From NCBI RefSeq assembly GCF_003253745.1, contig NZ_MZXV01000013.1:248001-312000 (forward strand): DNA of 64,000 bases, given 5' to 3'. Source of the DNA: Mesorhizobium kowhaii (lineage in GTDB: Bacteria > Pseudomonadota > Alphaproteobacteria > Rhizobiales > Rhizobiaceae). The notes under the pieces are model-generated. The model ran no database searches, was not told where the DNA came from, and saw only the letters and a list, made by a program, of their open reading frames with translations. The translations under genes were made by a program, and so were the position numbers. Positions 55,330-64,000 of this stretch are shown here, one piece after another. The first letter of the stretch is position 1. The number at the start of each line of letters is the position of its first letter.

Positions 55330-55945
55330 ATGATCCTCTATTACCAGACCCATTCGCCCTTCGCGCGCAAGGCGCTCGTCTTCGCTTACGAGGTCGGCAT
55401 TGCCGATCGGCTCGAGGTCATTCATCACGAGACCAGCCCGACCTTGCGCAATGCCAGCGTCTACGCCGAAAATCCACTCGGCAAGGTGCCGGTGCTGTTG
55501 CGGCCCGGTGCGTCGCCGATCTTCGATTCCGATGTCATCTGCGCCTACTTCGATACACTGCATGGCGGCCGCAAATTGCTGCCGCAAGACGGCGAGACGC
55601 GCTGGCAGGCGTTGCGGCTGCAGTCGGTCGCTCAGGGCCTAGCGCAGACGGGCATTGCCTTGCGCTGGGAGACGGAAAGGAGACCCGAACAGCTGCGTTA
55701 TGGTGCTCTTGCCGAAGGATACCGGGAAAAGATCGAGGCAAGCTACGACTGGATCGAAAGCGCTCTGGACGACGAAGCGCCGCTTCATGTCGGGCCATAT
55801 AGCCCTGGCCACCACGCTGTCCTGGATGGCGTTCCGTCACCTTCCGCCCTTTCGCTCGCGGGCGGTGCTCACGCACTGGTTCGAGGCTTTCGAAAAGCGC
55901 GCGTCGATGCAGGCGACGCCGCTTTCGGGCGATACGCATGATTGA
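55330..55945 (+). pseudogene. Glutathione S-transferase, frameshifted
   Basis: The first frame encodes MILYYQTHSPFARKALVFAY, with the thioredoxin-fold, and continues to DDEAPLHVG near residue 156. The rest of the GST helical domain (HIALATTLSWMAFRHLPPFR then SRAVLTHWFEAFEKR) lies one frame further on and ends at 55943-55945. One extra base near 55792-55796 (GGGCC run) separates them. Corrected length about 204 residues, normal for this family. Either real decay or a read error. Confidence 0.82.
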
Positions 55946-56134
55946 CCAGCGGCCGCCTCGGTCAGGGTGCTCTGCAGATACGAGGGCCGTTCTGCGGGTC
56001 GATGAAATTTCGGGCCAGCCGATGTCCTTGCGCAGCTCGATCGGCAAGGACAGGAGGGCGCGCTCACTGCGATGGCGAGCGCGAGCAGCCGCGTAACGGG
56101 TGGCGATGCGGCCTATGGATGACAGGGTGAACAT
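55535..56134 (-). CDS. DUF1127-like small protein, C-terminus uncertain
   Basis: From the ATG at 56132-56134 the frame starts MFTLSSIGRIATRYAAARAR then HRSERALLSLPIELRKDIGW, which matches the DUF1127 family (short basic proteins with a DIGW-type motif). DUF1127 proteins normally end soon after this; here the frame remains open antisense to the GST gene down to 55535. The real stop is likely near 55960-55990 after another shift. Function of DUF1127 proteins: small, RNA or metabolism linked in related bacteria. Confidence 0.45.
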   Translation of the reverse strand: MFTLSSIGRIATRYAAARARHRSERALLSLPIELRKDIGWPEISSTRRTALVSAEHPDRGGRWSIMRIARKRRRLHRRALFESLEPVREHRPRAKGRKVTERHPGQRGGQGYMARHEAALRRPERFRSSRSLPRSFPGILRQEHHNAAVRVSFPSPSARQCPSALGPERPTAAATPASASRRLAAAICGRHAVYRSRRR

Positions 56135-56228
56135 GATGCTTTCTCCTTGCTTGAAGCCGGCATCATCGTGTCGGCATCCCAAGGACGAGGCAGGTTCAGG
56201 CGACCCGACAGGTCGTCGAAATTTTTCT

Positions 56229-56615
56229 TCAGATGACCGAGGCGGCCAGCGCCGTGTCGTAATATTCCACCATCTCGACGATCTTGCCGTCGCGGACCGT
56301 CCAGAAATCAGCGGTACGCATGACAAGCTCCTGGCCGGTGGTTTTGCGCGTCAAATGGATTTCGACCTGCGCCGCAATCCTGTCGCCGCCGTCGATGATG
56401 TCCACTGGGACGAAGCTCCGGTACTCGAAATCGCTGTCCAGCGCCATGAGGCGGGCAAGGAACTCCTGCTTGCCGTTGCCTGCCGCGATGAAAGGTGCCT
56501 GCGGTTCGGCGACCCAGCGGAAGACGATATCATCGGCGCAGTCGACCAGCGCGCCCTCGATGTCGCGTTTTGCATAAGCATCATACAGGTTCTTGACGAC
56601 GTCCACCCCGCGCAT
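56229..56615 (-). CDS. SnoaL-like / NTF2-fold protein
   Basis: 128 residues. NTF2-like cone fold: VVKNLYDAYAKRDIEGALVD, a central VFRWVAEPQAPFIAAG, and a C-terminal DFWTVRDGKIVEMVEYYDTA. Such proteins act as isomerases, dehydratases or unknown binders. No catalytic pair could be assigned. Monocistronic by context. Confidence 0.88.
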   Translation of the reverse strand: MRGVDVVKNLYDAYAKRDIEGALVDCADDIVFRWVAEPQAPFIAAGNGKQEFLARLMALDSDFEYRSFVPVDIIDGGDRIAAQVEIHLTRKTTGQELVMRTADFWTVRDGKIVEMVEYYDTALAASVI

Positions 56616-56726
56616 GACCGGTATCCTCCCTCGGTTTGCGAAACCTCAGGATGCGCCTTTTTCGGCCAGCGGGGAAGTGTGGCCGGCAGAACTCGAATGC
56701 CGGCCCGGCGGACGCTTGGCGTTTCT

Positions 56727-58252
56727 TCAGCCGGTGCCCTCGGCCACCGAGCGGAAGAAATCCTCCGGGTCCTCGACTTCGGTCAGCCGCCGCTTCTCGA
56801 TCAGCCAGAAGCGGTTGCCGATGGCGCGGATGAAGGAGCGGTCGTGCGAGGCGAGCACGCAGCTTGCCTGATGCGCCAGCAGCTCGGCTTCCAGCGCTTC
56901 CTGGCCGTCGATGTCGAGATGGTTGGTCGGCTCGTCGAGCAGATAGAAATTGGGGTTGGCGAGCCTGAGCGCCAGCATCATCAGTCGCGCCTTCTGGCCG
57001 CCGGACAACACGTCGATCCGGCGCTCCTGCATGTCGATGCCGACGCCGGCACCGGCGAGCAGCGAGCGGGCGCGCTGTTCGCCGACATCATAGCGGCGCG
57101 AGACCATCGCCAGCGGCGTGTCGTCGCCGCTGATGCCCGACAGCGCCTGGTCGCTGTAGCCGAGCACTGTCGACGGCGTCACCTTCACGTTCTGCACCGT
57201 ATCCGCTTCGAGGATGGCGTTGCGGATCAGGGTGACGAAGCGCGATTTGCCGATGCCGTTGCGGCCGAGCAGGACGATGCGATCGCCCTGGCAAATGTGG
57301 CGCTTGCCGGTCCTGAACAGCAGCGTTCCGTCAGGGGTTTCCACCGCCGCGTCCTCGAGCGTGATCAGCACCTTGGCATGGGTGCCGCGATTGGCGAGCC
57401 TGATCGCGCCGGACGACTTCTCGCGATGGGCCGGAGCAGCCGCCTCTTCCAGGCGCTCCGCCCGCTGGTTGAGCTGCTTGGTCTTGACTGTCAAAAGGTC
57501 GCTGCCGGAATTGATGCCGATGTTGTTGAGCTTGGCGGCCTGCCGGCGCAATTGCTGCGCCGCCTTCATGTCGCGCTGGAACTTGCGCTCCGTCGAGGCG
57601 TCGACGTCGTCGAGCGCCTGCCTTGCCCTGGAGTAGGGCAGGGCAAACACAGGCGATTGTTCCGGGCGTAGGAACAGCGTCCGGTTGGTGGTGGCGTCGA
57701 GAAAGGCGCGGTCGTGACTGGCGGTCACCACCGGCACTTCGCGCGGCAGCGTGTTGAGCCAGGTCTCAAGCTGGCTGATCCTGGCCAGGTCGAGATGGTT
57801 GGTCGGCTCGTCGAGCAGCAGCACATCCGGATCGGTGACCCAGACGCGGGCGATCAGTGCCAGCCGCTGCCAACCGCCGCTCAGCGCCTGCATTTGCCGT
57901 TCGCGCATGGGCTCGGGCACGTCGAGTGAATCGAGAACCACATCGACGCGCCACAGCTCGCTTTCGGCCTGCTCGGGCGGCAAGGCGTCGGCCACCACCT
58001 GGTGGAACGTTCGGTCGAGAAGGGCTGTGGCAACGGACTGTTCGCATGGCCGACGCGCAGGCCGCGCGTGCGGGTTATGTCGCCAAAGGTCGGCTCCATT
58101 TCGCCGGTCAGGCATTTGAGCAAGGTCGACTTGCCGCGGCCGTTGGCGGCAACGATGCCGAGCCGGTCGCCGGTGCCGATGGTCAGGTCGAGATTGGCAA
58201 ACAGCGGCGCACTCATGGTGACGCCGAGGGATTTGAGGCTGATCAGGGCCAT
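56727..58252 (-). pseudogene. ABC-F ATPase (duplicated ATPase protein), frameshifted
   Basis: From ATG at 58250-58252 the frame encodes MALISLKSLGVTMSAPLFAN with the first Walker A ANGRGKST. Near RVGHA it leaves frame; the remainder (SVATALLDRTFHQVVADALP, LSGGWQRLALIARV, LLLDEPTNHLDLARI and the second domain with GRNGIGKSR, LSGGQKARLM, LLDEPTNHLDI) lies in another frame down to 56727. A missing base near 58041-58046 accounts for the shift. Both ABC domains look intact apart from this. Corrected size about 508 residues. ABC-F proteins act on ribosomes, some giving antibiotic protection. Confidence 0.85.
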
Positions 58253-58555
58253 TTTGATTTCTCTGGTCTTGCCGGAGAAAACTCCGGTTCAATGCACTTT
58301 GACGGTGCGCGTGCTGGCCATCAGGCTCGGCGTTGCAACACCACGAAGGGCAGACCAAAAAAATCGAAGCGGGAAAAACCCGGACCGTCCCTGGTCAGCC
58401 CTGCAAGCAAGCTCGCAGGGCAGAAATCGGGCCACGCTGACGATGGTGACGAAAAAACGTAAACACGTGAGCCCTCCTTTCAAGACGTTCGAGTGTGGGG
58501 ATTGACTACACCAAAGGCGGGGCCGATGGCAAGGCTGCCGGGGCGCGAAGGATCG
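58253..58555. other. Gene-free stretch between ABC-F and uvrB
   Basis: 303 bases. GCCCTGC / GCAGGGC (58398-58404 and 58415-58421) form a 7-bp stem downstream of uvrB, without a T run. No ORF of note. Confidence 0.35.
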
Positions 58556-61500
58556 CTACCGTCCCGGCCTGCCCGTCTTGCCCGGCCGGCGCTTTTCGCG
58601 GCGGGCGTCGCCTGGATCCTCGTAGGAACCAATGCCGGCGCGCTCGCGCTTGACGGGTTTGTCGCCCTCGATCGGTGTCTCGGTCCGCCGCACCGTCATC
58701 TCATCGAGCGAGTTCTTCTTGAACAGCGGTTTGGTGGCGTCGCCAGGCATGCCGAAATCGGAGCCGTGCGCCTCTTCGGCCGACTGTTTCTTGAACAGCG
58801 AACGCGACACGGCGCCGGCGGGTGTCGGCATGTCGGTGCCCGGCCCCATGGCGTCGAGCGACGGCTTGCGGAACAGGGCGGATCTGACGCGATCCTGTGC
58901 ACTCTCTTTCGGTTTGCTGACCGCCGCAACAGGGATGTTTCCCTTGTCGTCGGCCGTGCGGTGGATGGCGCGGCCCTTGTTATGCTTGCCCTTCTCGCGG
59001 CCCGAAACCGGGCTTTCCACGTCGGCGTACTTCGCCAGCGGATCTTCGGAGATCGACAGCTCCATCTCGCGCAGCCGCTTGATCTCGTCGCGGATGCGGG
59101 CCGCCTTCTCGAAATCGAGATTGGCGGCGGCGTCGCGCATCTGCTTGTCCATGGCGTCGAGATGGGCCTTGAGATTGTTGCCCATCATGGCGCCGGCGCT
59201 GTCGGTGAACTGCGAGATGTCGGCGCGGACATGGTCCTTCTCGTAGACCGAGTCCAGAATGTCCGAGATGCGCGACTTGACCGATTCCGGCGTGATGCCG
59301 TTGGCCGCGTTCCACTCCATCTGCTTTTCGCGGCGGCGGCTGGTCTCGGCCATCGCCCGTTCCATCGAGCCGGTGACCTGGTCGGCATAGAGGATGACCT
59401 TGCCGTCGACGTTTCTGGCCGCGCGGCCGATGGTCTGGATCAGCGAGGTTTCCGAACGCAAAAAACCTTCCTTGTCGGCATCGAGAATGGCGACGAAGCC
59501 GCATTCGGGAATGTCGAGGCCCTCGCGCAAGAGGTTGATGCCGACCAGCACGTCGAAGGCGCCAAGGCGCAGGTCACGCAGGATCTCGATGCGCTCCAGC
59601 GTGTCGATGTCGGAGTGCATGTAGCGCACGCGGATGCCTTGCTCGTGCAGATATTCGGTCAGGTCCTCGGCCATGCGCTTGGTCAGCACGGTCACCAGCG
59701 TGCGGTAGCCGGCCTTGGTGGTGTCGCGGATCTCGCCGACGACATCGTCGACCTGGCTCTTGGCCGGGCGCACTTCGACCGGCGGATCGATGAGGCCGGT
59801 CGGGCGGATGACCTGCTCGGCAAAGACGCCGCCGGCCTGTTCCATTTCCCAGCCGCCCGGCGTTGCCGAGACGGCGACGGAGAGCGGGCGCATGGCGTCC
59901 CATTCCTCGAAGCGCAGCGGCCGGTTGTCCATGCAGGACGGCAGGCGGAAGCCGTATTCGGCCAGCGTCGCCTTGCGCCTGAAGTCGCCGCGATACATGC
60001 CGCCGATCTGCGGCACGGTGACGTGGCTTTCATCGATGAAGACCAGCGCGTTGTCGGGAATGTACTCGAACAGTGTTGGTGGCGGATCGCCCGGCTGGCG
60101 GCCGGTGAGATAGCGCGAATAGTTCTCGATGCCGGCGCAGGAGCCGGTCGCCTCCAGCATTTCCAGGTCGAAACGGGTGCGCTGTTCCAGCCGTTGTGCT
60201 TCGAGCAGCCGGCCGGCGCGCTCGAGTTCCACCAGCCGATGCTTGAGCTCTTCCTTGATCGACTTGATCGCCTGGTTGAGGGTCGGGCGCGGCGTCACAT
60301 AGTGCGAGTTGGCGTAGATCTTGACGCTCTTCAACTCGCCGGTCTTCTGGCCGGTCAGCGGGTCGAACTCGGTGATCTGCTCGATTTCGTCGCCGAACAT
60401 CGAGATGCGCCAGGCGCGATCTTCCAAGTGGGCCGGAAAGATCTCGATCGTGTCGCCGCGCACGCGGAACGAGCCGCGCACGAAGTTGATGTCCTGCCGC
60501 TTGTACTGCTGGGCGACGAGGTCGGCGAGCAGCGCGCGCTGGTCGAGCCGGTCGCCGATCTGCATCTGGAAGGTCATCGCCGTATAGGTCTCGACCGAGC
60601 CGATACCGTAGATGCAGGACACCGACGCGACTATGATAACGTCGTCGCGCTCGAGCAGCGAGCGCGTCGCCGAATGGCGCATCCGGTCGATCTGCTCGTT
60701 GATCGAGGATTCCTTCTCGATGAAGGTGTCGGTGCGCGGGACGTAGGCTTCCGGCTGGTAGTAGTCGTAATAGGAGACGAAATACTCGACGGCGTTTTCG
60801 GGGAAGAATTTCTTGAACTCGGAATAGAGCTGTGCGGCCAACGTCTTGTTCGGCGCCAGGATCAGCGCAGGGCGCTGCGTCTCCTCGATCACCTTGGCCA
60901 TGGTGAATGTCTTGCCCGAGCCAGTAACACCGAGCAGCACCTGGGTGCGATCGCTGTTATCGACGCCTTCGACCAGATCCTTGATGGCGGTCGGCTGGTC
61001 GCCGGCCGGCTCGAAATCCGACACCATCTTGATGGCTATGCCGCCTTCGGATTTTTCCGGGCGGGCAGGGCGGTGCGGCGTCCACAGCACGCCGTCCTTG
61101 TGCAGGGGATTGCCGGATTCGATCAGCGCCGACAGCGCGGCGACGGTGGCGGTGACGCTGCCGGAGGCCATCGTCTCTGCGTCTTCCAGCGAGATGTCGA
61201 GGCCGGCGACCGGGTTCAGGCCGGCTGCGGTGCGTTCCCTGGCTGTCGCCGCGCCACCCATCGAGGTACCGCGCGAACTGCGGCCCGGGGAGGTTGAGCG
61301 CTCGGGGATCTTTTTCGACGGCTTCGGCGCCTTGCCGCCGTCGCCCCTGCCGACGAGACGTCCTTCCTTTTCGGCCTCCTGCTCGATCTGCTCGGCCCAA
61401 TCGGCGATCGAACCGGTCAGCGGCGTGCCCGACAGTTCGGCCTGCGGCATCTCGGCAAAGCCGCCTTTGTGCAGCGGCTCCGAGGCGTCGAGGAAATCGG

Positions 61501-61579
61501 TCAGCGGACTGCGCCGCTTCGGCGCGGCGCGGTCGTCATTCGCCGTCGGCGGCGTTTTTTCATCGGGGGATTTGGCCAT
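58556..61579 (-). CDS. uvrB: UvrABC system protein B with N- and C-terminal extensions
   Basis: About 1007 residues from the ATG at 61577-61579 (an in-frame TTG lies 27 bases upstream). The conserved helicase starts near residue 185 ([15 protein letters not shown]), with Walker [17 protein letters not shown] and the beta-hairpin [29 protein letters not shown] and [19 protein letters not shown]; a C-terminal UVR motif [20 protein letters not shown] follows. E. coli UvrB is 673 residues, so about 330 extra residues flank the core. The C-terminal tail contains three phrases like SLFKKxSLDEM. Nucleotide excision repair. Confidence 0.95.
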   Translation of the reverse strand: MAKSPDEKTPPTANDDRAAPKRRSPLTDFLDASEPLHKGGFAEMPQAELSGTPLTGSIADWAEQIEQEAEKEGRLVGRGDGGKAPKPSKKIPERSTSPGRSSRGTSMGGAATARERTAAGLNPVAGLDISLEDAETMASGSVTATVAALSALIESGNPLHKDGVLWTPHRPARPEKSEGGIAIKMVSDFEPAGDQPTAIKDLVEGVDNSDRTQVLLGVTGSGKTFTMAKVIEETQRPALILAPNKTLAAQLYSEFKKFFPENAVEYFVSYYDYYQPEAYVPRTDTFIEKESSINEQIDRMRHSATRSLLERDDVIIVASVSCIYGIGSVETYTAMTFQMQIGDRLDQRALLADLVAQQYKRQDINFVRGSFRVRGDTIEIFPAHLEDRAWRISMFGDEIEQITEFDPLTGQKTGELKSVKIYANSHYVTPRPTLNQAIKSIKEELKHRLVELERAGRLLEAQRLEQRTRFDLEMLEATGSCAGIENYSRYLTGRQPGDPPPTLFEYIPDNALVFIDESHVTVPQIGGMYRGDFRRKATLAEYGFRLPSCMDNRPLRFEEWDAMRPLSVAVSATPGGWEMEQAGGVFAEQVIRPTGLIDPPVEVRPAKSQVDDVVGEIRDTTKAGYRTLVTVLTKRMAEDLTEYLHEQGIRVRYMHSDIDTLERIEILRDLRLGAFDVLVGINLLREGLDIPECGFVAILDADKEGFLRSETSLIQTIGRAARNVDGKVILYADQVTGSMERAMAETSRRREKQMEWNAANGITPESVKSRISDILDSVYEKDHVRADISQFTDSAGAMMGNNLKAHLDAMDKQMRDAAANLDFEKAARIRDEIKRLREMELSISEDPLAKYADVESPVSGREKGKHNKGRAIHRTADDKGNIPVAAVSKPKESAQDRVRSALFRKPSLDAMGPGTDMPTPAGAVSRSLFKKQSAEEAHGSDFGMPGDATKPLFKKNSLDEMTVRRTETPIEGDKPVKRERAGIGSYEDPGDARREKRRPGKTGRPGR

Positions 61580-61709
61580 GTCCCGAATATGGGATTTCCT
61601 GGCCAAAATGGAAAGAGTGGGATGGAGGGAGGCGCTTCGCCGGATGCGGCTCCTGACAGAAGGCTGTCAGGAGGAAGCGGGATGGCACAGCCACGTGCCT
61701 CTCCAGGGA

Positions 61710-63341
61710 TCAGGCGCCGCGCGCGTTGTCCGCCACGCGTGTCGGCGATCCGTTCAGGCGCGGCACCACGACCAGGCGGGTGACCTTGCCCTTCTTGAAG
61801 GCGGCAAGGAAGCGGCCGTAGTCCCTGAAAACGACGCAGCCATTTGATTCGGCGCGGCCGCCGCGCAGCATGTAGCTATGGGCGAGCAGGCCATCGCGGC
61901 CATATTTGTTGCCGCCACTGACAGGCGTCAGACGAATGGCCTCAACGCCGTGGAAACGCGATTCGCGCAGCGACAGATTGTAGGTGTTAGGCGGTGTTGG
62001 CCCGCGATCCTTCTTATCGACATAGCGTGGCTGGTCGACCATGGCGCCATACCCCGAATGCGCTTCGAGCCGCTGGCCGTCCGGCAGGTAGACGGTTCCT
62101 GCGCTGATATCATAGACGGCGACGCCGTTGCCGGCTCCGCTCCTGGAGCCTCCTGGCCCGTTGAACAGGTTCCTGAATGCCTGGCCGAGGCCGCCCGAAG
62201 GGGTGTCCGGCTTGGCATAGGCCAGCACCTCGCCGCCATCGGCCGGTCTGCCTTGCCGCGCCGGCTTGGACGGCTGGGCCTGCTGAACCGTCTCACGTGC
62301 CGGTTTCTGCTGCTGGACGGGCTTCGACTGCTGCACAACGACGGGCTTCGACGGCTGTACGACCTTGGGCTGTTGCGGGGCGTCCAATTGCGGGCGCCGG
62401 GTCGGCAATGGCACGTCGTCGGTCAGCGCATCCGGCAGCGAGGCGGCATCGCCGGGCTGTTCCTGTTGGGTTTCGACCGGCGAAACCGCTACATCGGCCG
62501 ACGATTCCTCAATCGGCAGCGGTGAGGCGAACGCCTCGTCGTCGACTGGCAGCGACTGGACGAGGGCAAGCGCCAACTGCGCGTTGTCTGGCGTCTCCCC
62601 ATCCGACTGGGCAAAGCCCCTCGGCTGCGGTGCCGTCTGCACGACCGCGGAGCCGGTATCCATCCGGGCGAAGCGCTCCGCCGCGGGAGCCGGCATGTCA
62701 TCCGACAGGCTGGCCATGACCTCGACGGATGGCACCAGCGAGGCCTCGGCAATTTGCGGCGCGACAGCAGAAATGACCGGGTGCGCGGATGCGTCGACCG
62801 CGACGACCGGTTTTCCGGCGCCGGCAAAGGCCGCGGCGAGCCTGGTCGGCGACAGCGACGCCTCCATGCGTTCGAAACGCTCCTGCGATTTCGATTTTAC
62901 GACCATCGGGGCTGGCTTTGCCTGCGCCACGAGGCGAGCGGATTTCTCCGCTTGCGGGCTCCCCCCGGCCAGCTTGAAGCAGTTGGCGCCGCACTGCACG
63001 GCATGGTCATGCAGCGCCTGCGCGCCGCCATTGGCATTGGCCAGCACGAACGGCGCCGAAGATGTCAGGAAACGCTGCTTCAGAGGATCGGCAAGGGCAA
63101 GCGACCGCGGCATCGAAAGCGTCTGCGGCAGGCCACCTGATGTCGCCGACAGCGAGGCGCCGACGGAACTCAGGCCGGCCATGGTGCCGACCAGCCACAG
63201 GCCAATGGCCGCGCTGACGCCGGGCACCGCGACCCAGCGGACGATCCGTTCAGGGTTGAAGGAAGAGGAACGCGGCGCGTCGCAGGCGGTCTCGCCGTCC
63301 CAACGCCCGTCCCCGACAATTTTTTTACTCAAGAACGCCAT
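61710..63341 (-). CDS. Membrane-anchored protein with DUF2778/Tlde1-like domain
   Basis: 543 residues from the ATG at 63339-63341. One hydrophobic helix (RWVAVPGVSAAIGLWLVGTM) near residue 40, then a long low-complexity Pro/Gln/Lys region (about 150-370), then a C-terminal domain: VAVYDISAGTVYLPDGQRLE, HSGYGAMVDQPRYVDKKDRG, and HSYMLRGGRAESNGCVVFRD with its His-Cys pair. The last domain matches the Tlde1/DUF2778 L,D-transpeptidase-like effector fold. It may process peptidoglycan. The next gene on the other strand is a probable L,D-transpeptidase. Confidence 0.78.
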   Translation of the reverse strand: MAFLSKKIVGDGRWDGETACDAPRSSSFNPERIVRWVAVPGVSAAIGLWLVGTMAGLSSVGASLSATSGGLPQTLSMPRSLALADPLKQRFLTSSAPFVLANANGGAQALHDHAVQCGANCFKLAGGSPQAEKSARLVAQAKPAPMVVKSKSQERFERMEASLSPTRLAAAFAGAGKPVVAVDASAHPVISAVAPQIAEASLVPSVEVMASLSDDMPAPAAERFARMDTGSAVVQTAPQPRGFAQSDGETPDNAQLALALVQSLPVDDEAFASPLPIEESSADVAVSPVETQQEQPGDAASLPDALTDDVPLPTRRPQLDAPQQPKVVQPSKPVVVQQSKPVQQQKPARETVQQAQPSKPARQGRPADGGEVLAYAKPDTPSGGLGQAFRNLFNGPGGSRSGAGNGVAVYDISAGTVYLPDGQRLEAHSGYGAMVDQPRYVDKKDRGPTPPNTYNLSLRESRFHGVEAIRLTPVSGGNKYGRDGLLAHSYMLRGGRAESNGCVVFRDYGRFLAAFKKGKVTRLVVVPRLNGSPTRVADNARGA

Positions 63342-63856
63342 GCAACCAATCTTGCTCCAATCGGCTCCCACGTCCGCGGCTGTGATAGCCGCGACGACCA
63401 TTCTGTGAGTGATCCCAGGTGGTCCCCGACGCGTTTGCCGCGCCTGTCGTTAGTTGCCGATTGCTTCAAAATATGGACAAAGTTGGTTAATCAATCCCTC
63501 TCAAAACCAAACGAGAGACGTGGACTTTGTGCCCTAGAAGGCTTGTCCACGACCATGAACGCGGTATTGGAGCCCCTCCAATGCTGTTTTGCTGCCTGTT
63601 TTTGCCGTCCAAGTCAAGCAAAACAGCTCTTGCTAATTTTCCAAAAGGCCGTTCAGCGAGTCATGCGACAACGGCGCTCGCCATTGAGTGTTGCCGAATC
63701 AGCCGCCAGCACCGGCAAAACTGTTGCCCGCCGGCCACAATTTCACCGTCCGGACGGTCGCCTCTCGACGGCCATTGACTCGTTTTGGGAGGCAGTGCAA
63801 TCGGATCGAAGTGCTTGGTTTTGGGGTGGCAAAGGCCACTTCTGGAGGCTTTTTCC
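63342..63856. other. Divergent intergenic region between Tlde1-like and L,D-transpeptidase genes
   Basis: 515 bases with lower GC than the surroundings and no convincing ORF. Contains TTGGTTAATCAATCC around 63485 as a possible regulatory site. Probably carries both promoters. Confidence 0.35.
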
Positions 63857-64000
63857 ATGAAGCGTCGGGACTTCTTGGCGCTGTCGGCGGGGGCTGCGGC
63901 GTTTTCCATTGTTCCGGCCGCCGTCAAGGCTGGCGTGCCGGTGCCTTACGACCGCAACGCTGAAGTGCCGGTGAACGACAAAAAGTCGTTCATCGAGTGG
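63857..64000 (+). CDS. Probable L,D-transpeptidase, N-terminal part (cut by window edge)
   Basis: ATG at 63857 gives MKRRDFLALSAGAAAFSIVP with a twin-arginine motif RRDF and a hydrophobic segment, then VPVPYDRNAEVPVNDKKSF. This start and the segment after it are as I remember for ErfK/YbiS-type L,D-transpeptidases of Mesorhizobium, exported via Tat. Only 48 residues are visible; the catalytic domain is beyond the window. Confidence 0.55.
   Translation, partial: MKRRDFLALSAGAAAFSIVPAAVKAGVPVPYDRNAEVPVNDKKSFIEW

Noticed and set aside
58493..61297. A 934-aa open frame antisense to uvrB
   Set aside because: It is a shadow of the GC-rich uvrB codons. Its translation has the arginine/aspartate/histidine-rich look of antisense frames and no domain.

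Overview
This 64 kb window is GC-rich, densely coding alphaproteobacterial chromosome. Protein style, gene order (hemF/SoxR/TrmL; a three-gene petABC operon; lgt followed by MidA-type methyltransferase and pgeF; pth next to ctc/L25; BA14K and DUF1127 proteins; UvrB with long alphaproteobacterial extensions) and RIME-like intergenic repeats all point to Rhizobiales, most likely Mesorhizobium. The genus is an inference from remembered protein families; no search was run. No rRNA or tRNA gene, CRISPR array, complete insertion sequence or prophage was recognised. Most of the window is ordinary core genome with accessory small modules between.

Layout. 1-8.5 kb: end of hemF, a SoxR regulator with a sox-box-like palindrome, trmL, a small leader-like ORF and an unknown protein, two tandem ABC exporter half-transporters, a GNAT acetyltransferase, a frameshifted cupin, and a VapBC-type toxin-antitoxin pair. 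8.7-19.4 kb: petABC (cytochrome bc1), an acid phosphatase, an L-lactate dehydrogenase-like flavoenzyme, apt, two MaoC proteins, corA, ychF, pth and ctc/L25. 19.5-29.9 kb: a SAM methyltransferase of possible PhcB type divergent from a GGDEF-EAL protein, an OhrR-like regulator divergent from an alpha/beta hydrolase, an SDR, an Fsr-like MFS pump, two AraC regulators and an epimerase. 29.9-40.6 kb: prs, a lipoprotein, an M24-fold protein, pgeF, a MidA-type methyltransferase, lgt, a ParDE module, ubiK, a YbjN protein, csaA, an orphan membrane protein and a GT4 glycosyltransferase. 40.8-46.1 kb: a MarR / OmpR-type regulator / EnvZ-type kinase operon (PetP-PetR-like), a branched-chain aminotransferase, a glycine-rich small protein and an MBL hydrolase. 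46.2-54.2 kb: BA14K protein, three cold-shock proteins, a Kazal-like lipoprotein, a CSS-EAL phosphodiesterase, a cluster of four small unknown genes, and a TPR-sulfotransferase. 54.2-64 kb: small stress and housekeeping proteins, a frameshifted GST, a frameshifted ABC-F ATPase, uvrB, a DUF2778/Tlde1-like anchored protein and the start of a probable L,D-transpeptidase.

Two themes stand out. First, several short repeat families with internal or terminal inverted repeats are scattered between genes: four copies of a ~105 bp GCGCGTCGC-hairpin element, three copies of a ~68 bp element with GCAATTCC/GGAATTGC ends, RIME-like Y-shaped palindromes, and one 47 bp element with 9 bp terminal repeats. They overlap gene ends or starts (SoxR 3' end, trmL and cupin stops, upstream of the TPR-sulfotransferase). 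Second, three otherwise normal genes (cupin, GST, ABC-F) are each broken by one single-base indel, which is either real decay or sequencing error.

The best candidates for something not well described are the methyltransferase / GGDEF-EAL divergent pair with three shared AGTTAAC boxes, the small-gene cluster at 50.3-51.4 kb with an exact 18-bp tandem repeat encoding a hexapeptide tail, and the anchored Tlde1-like domain protein.
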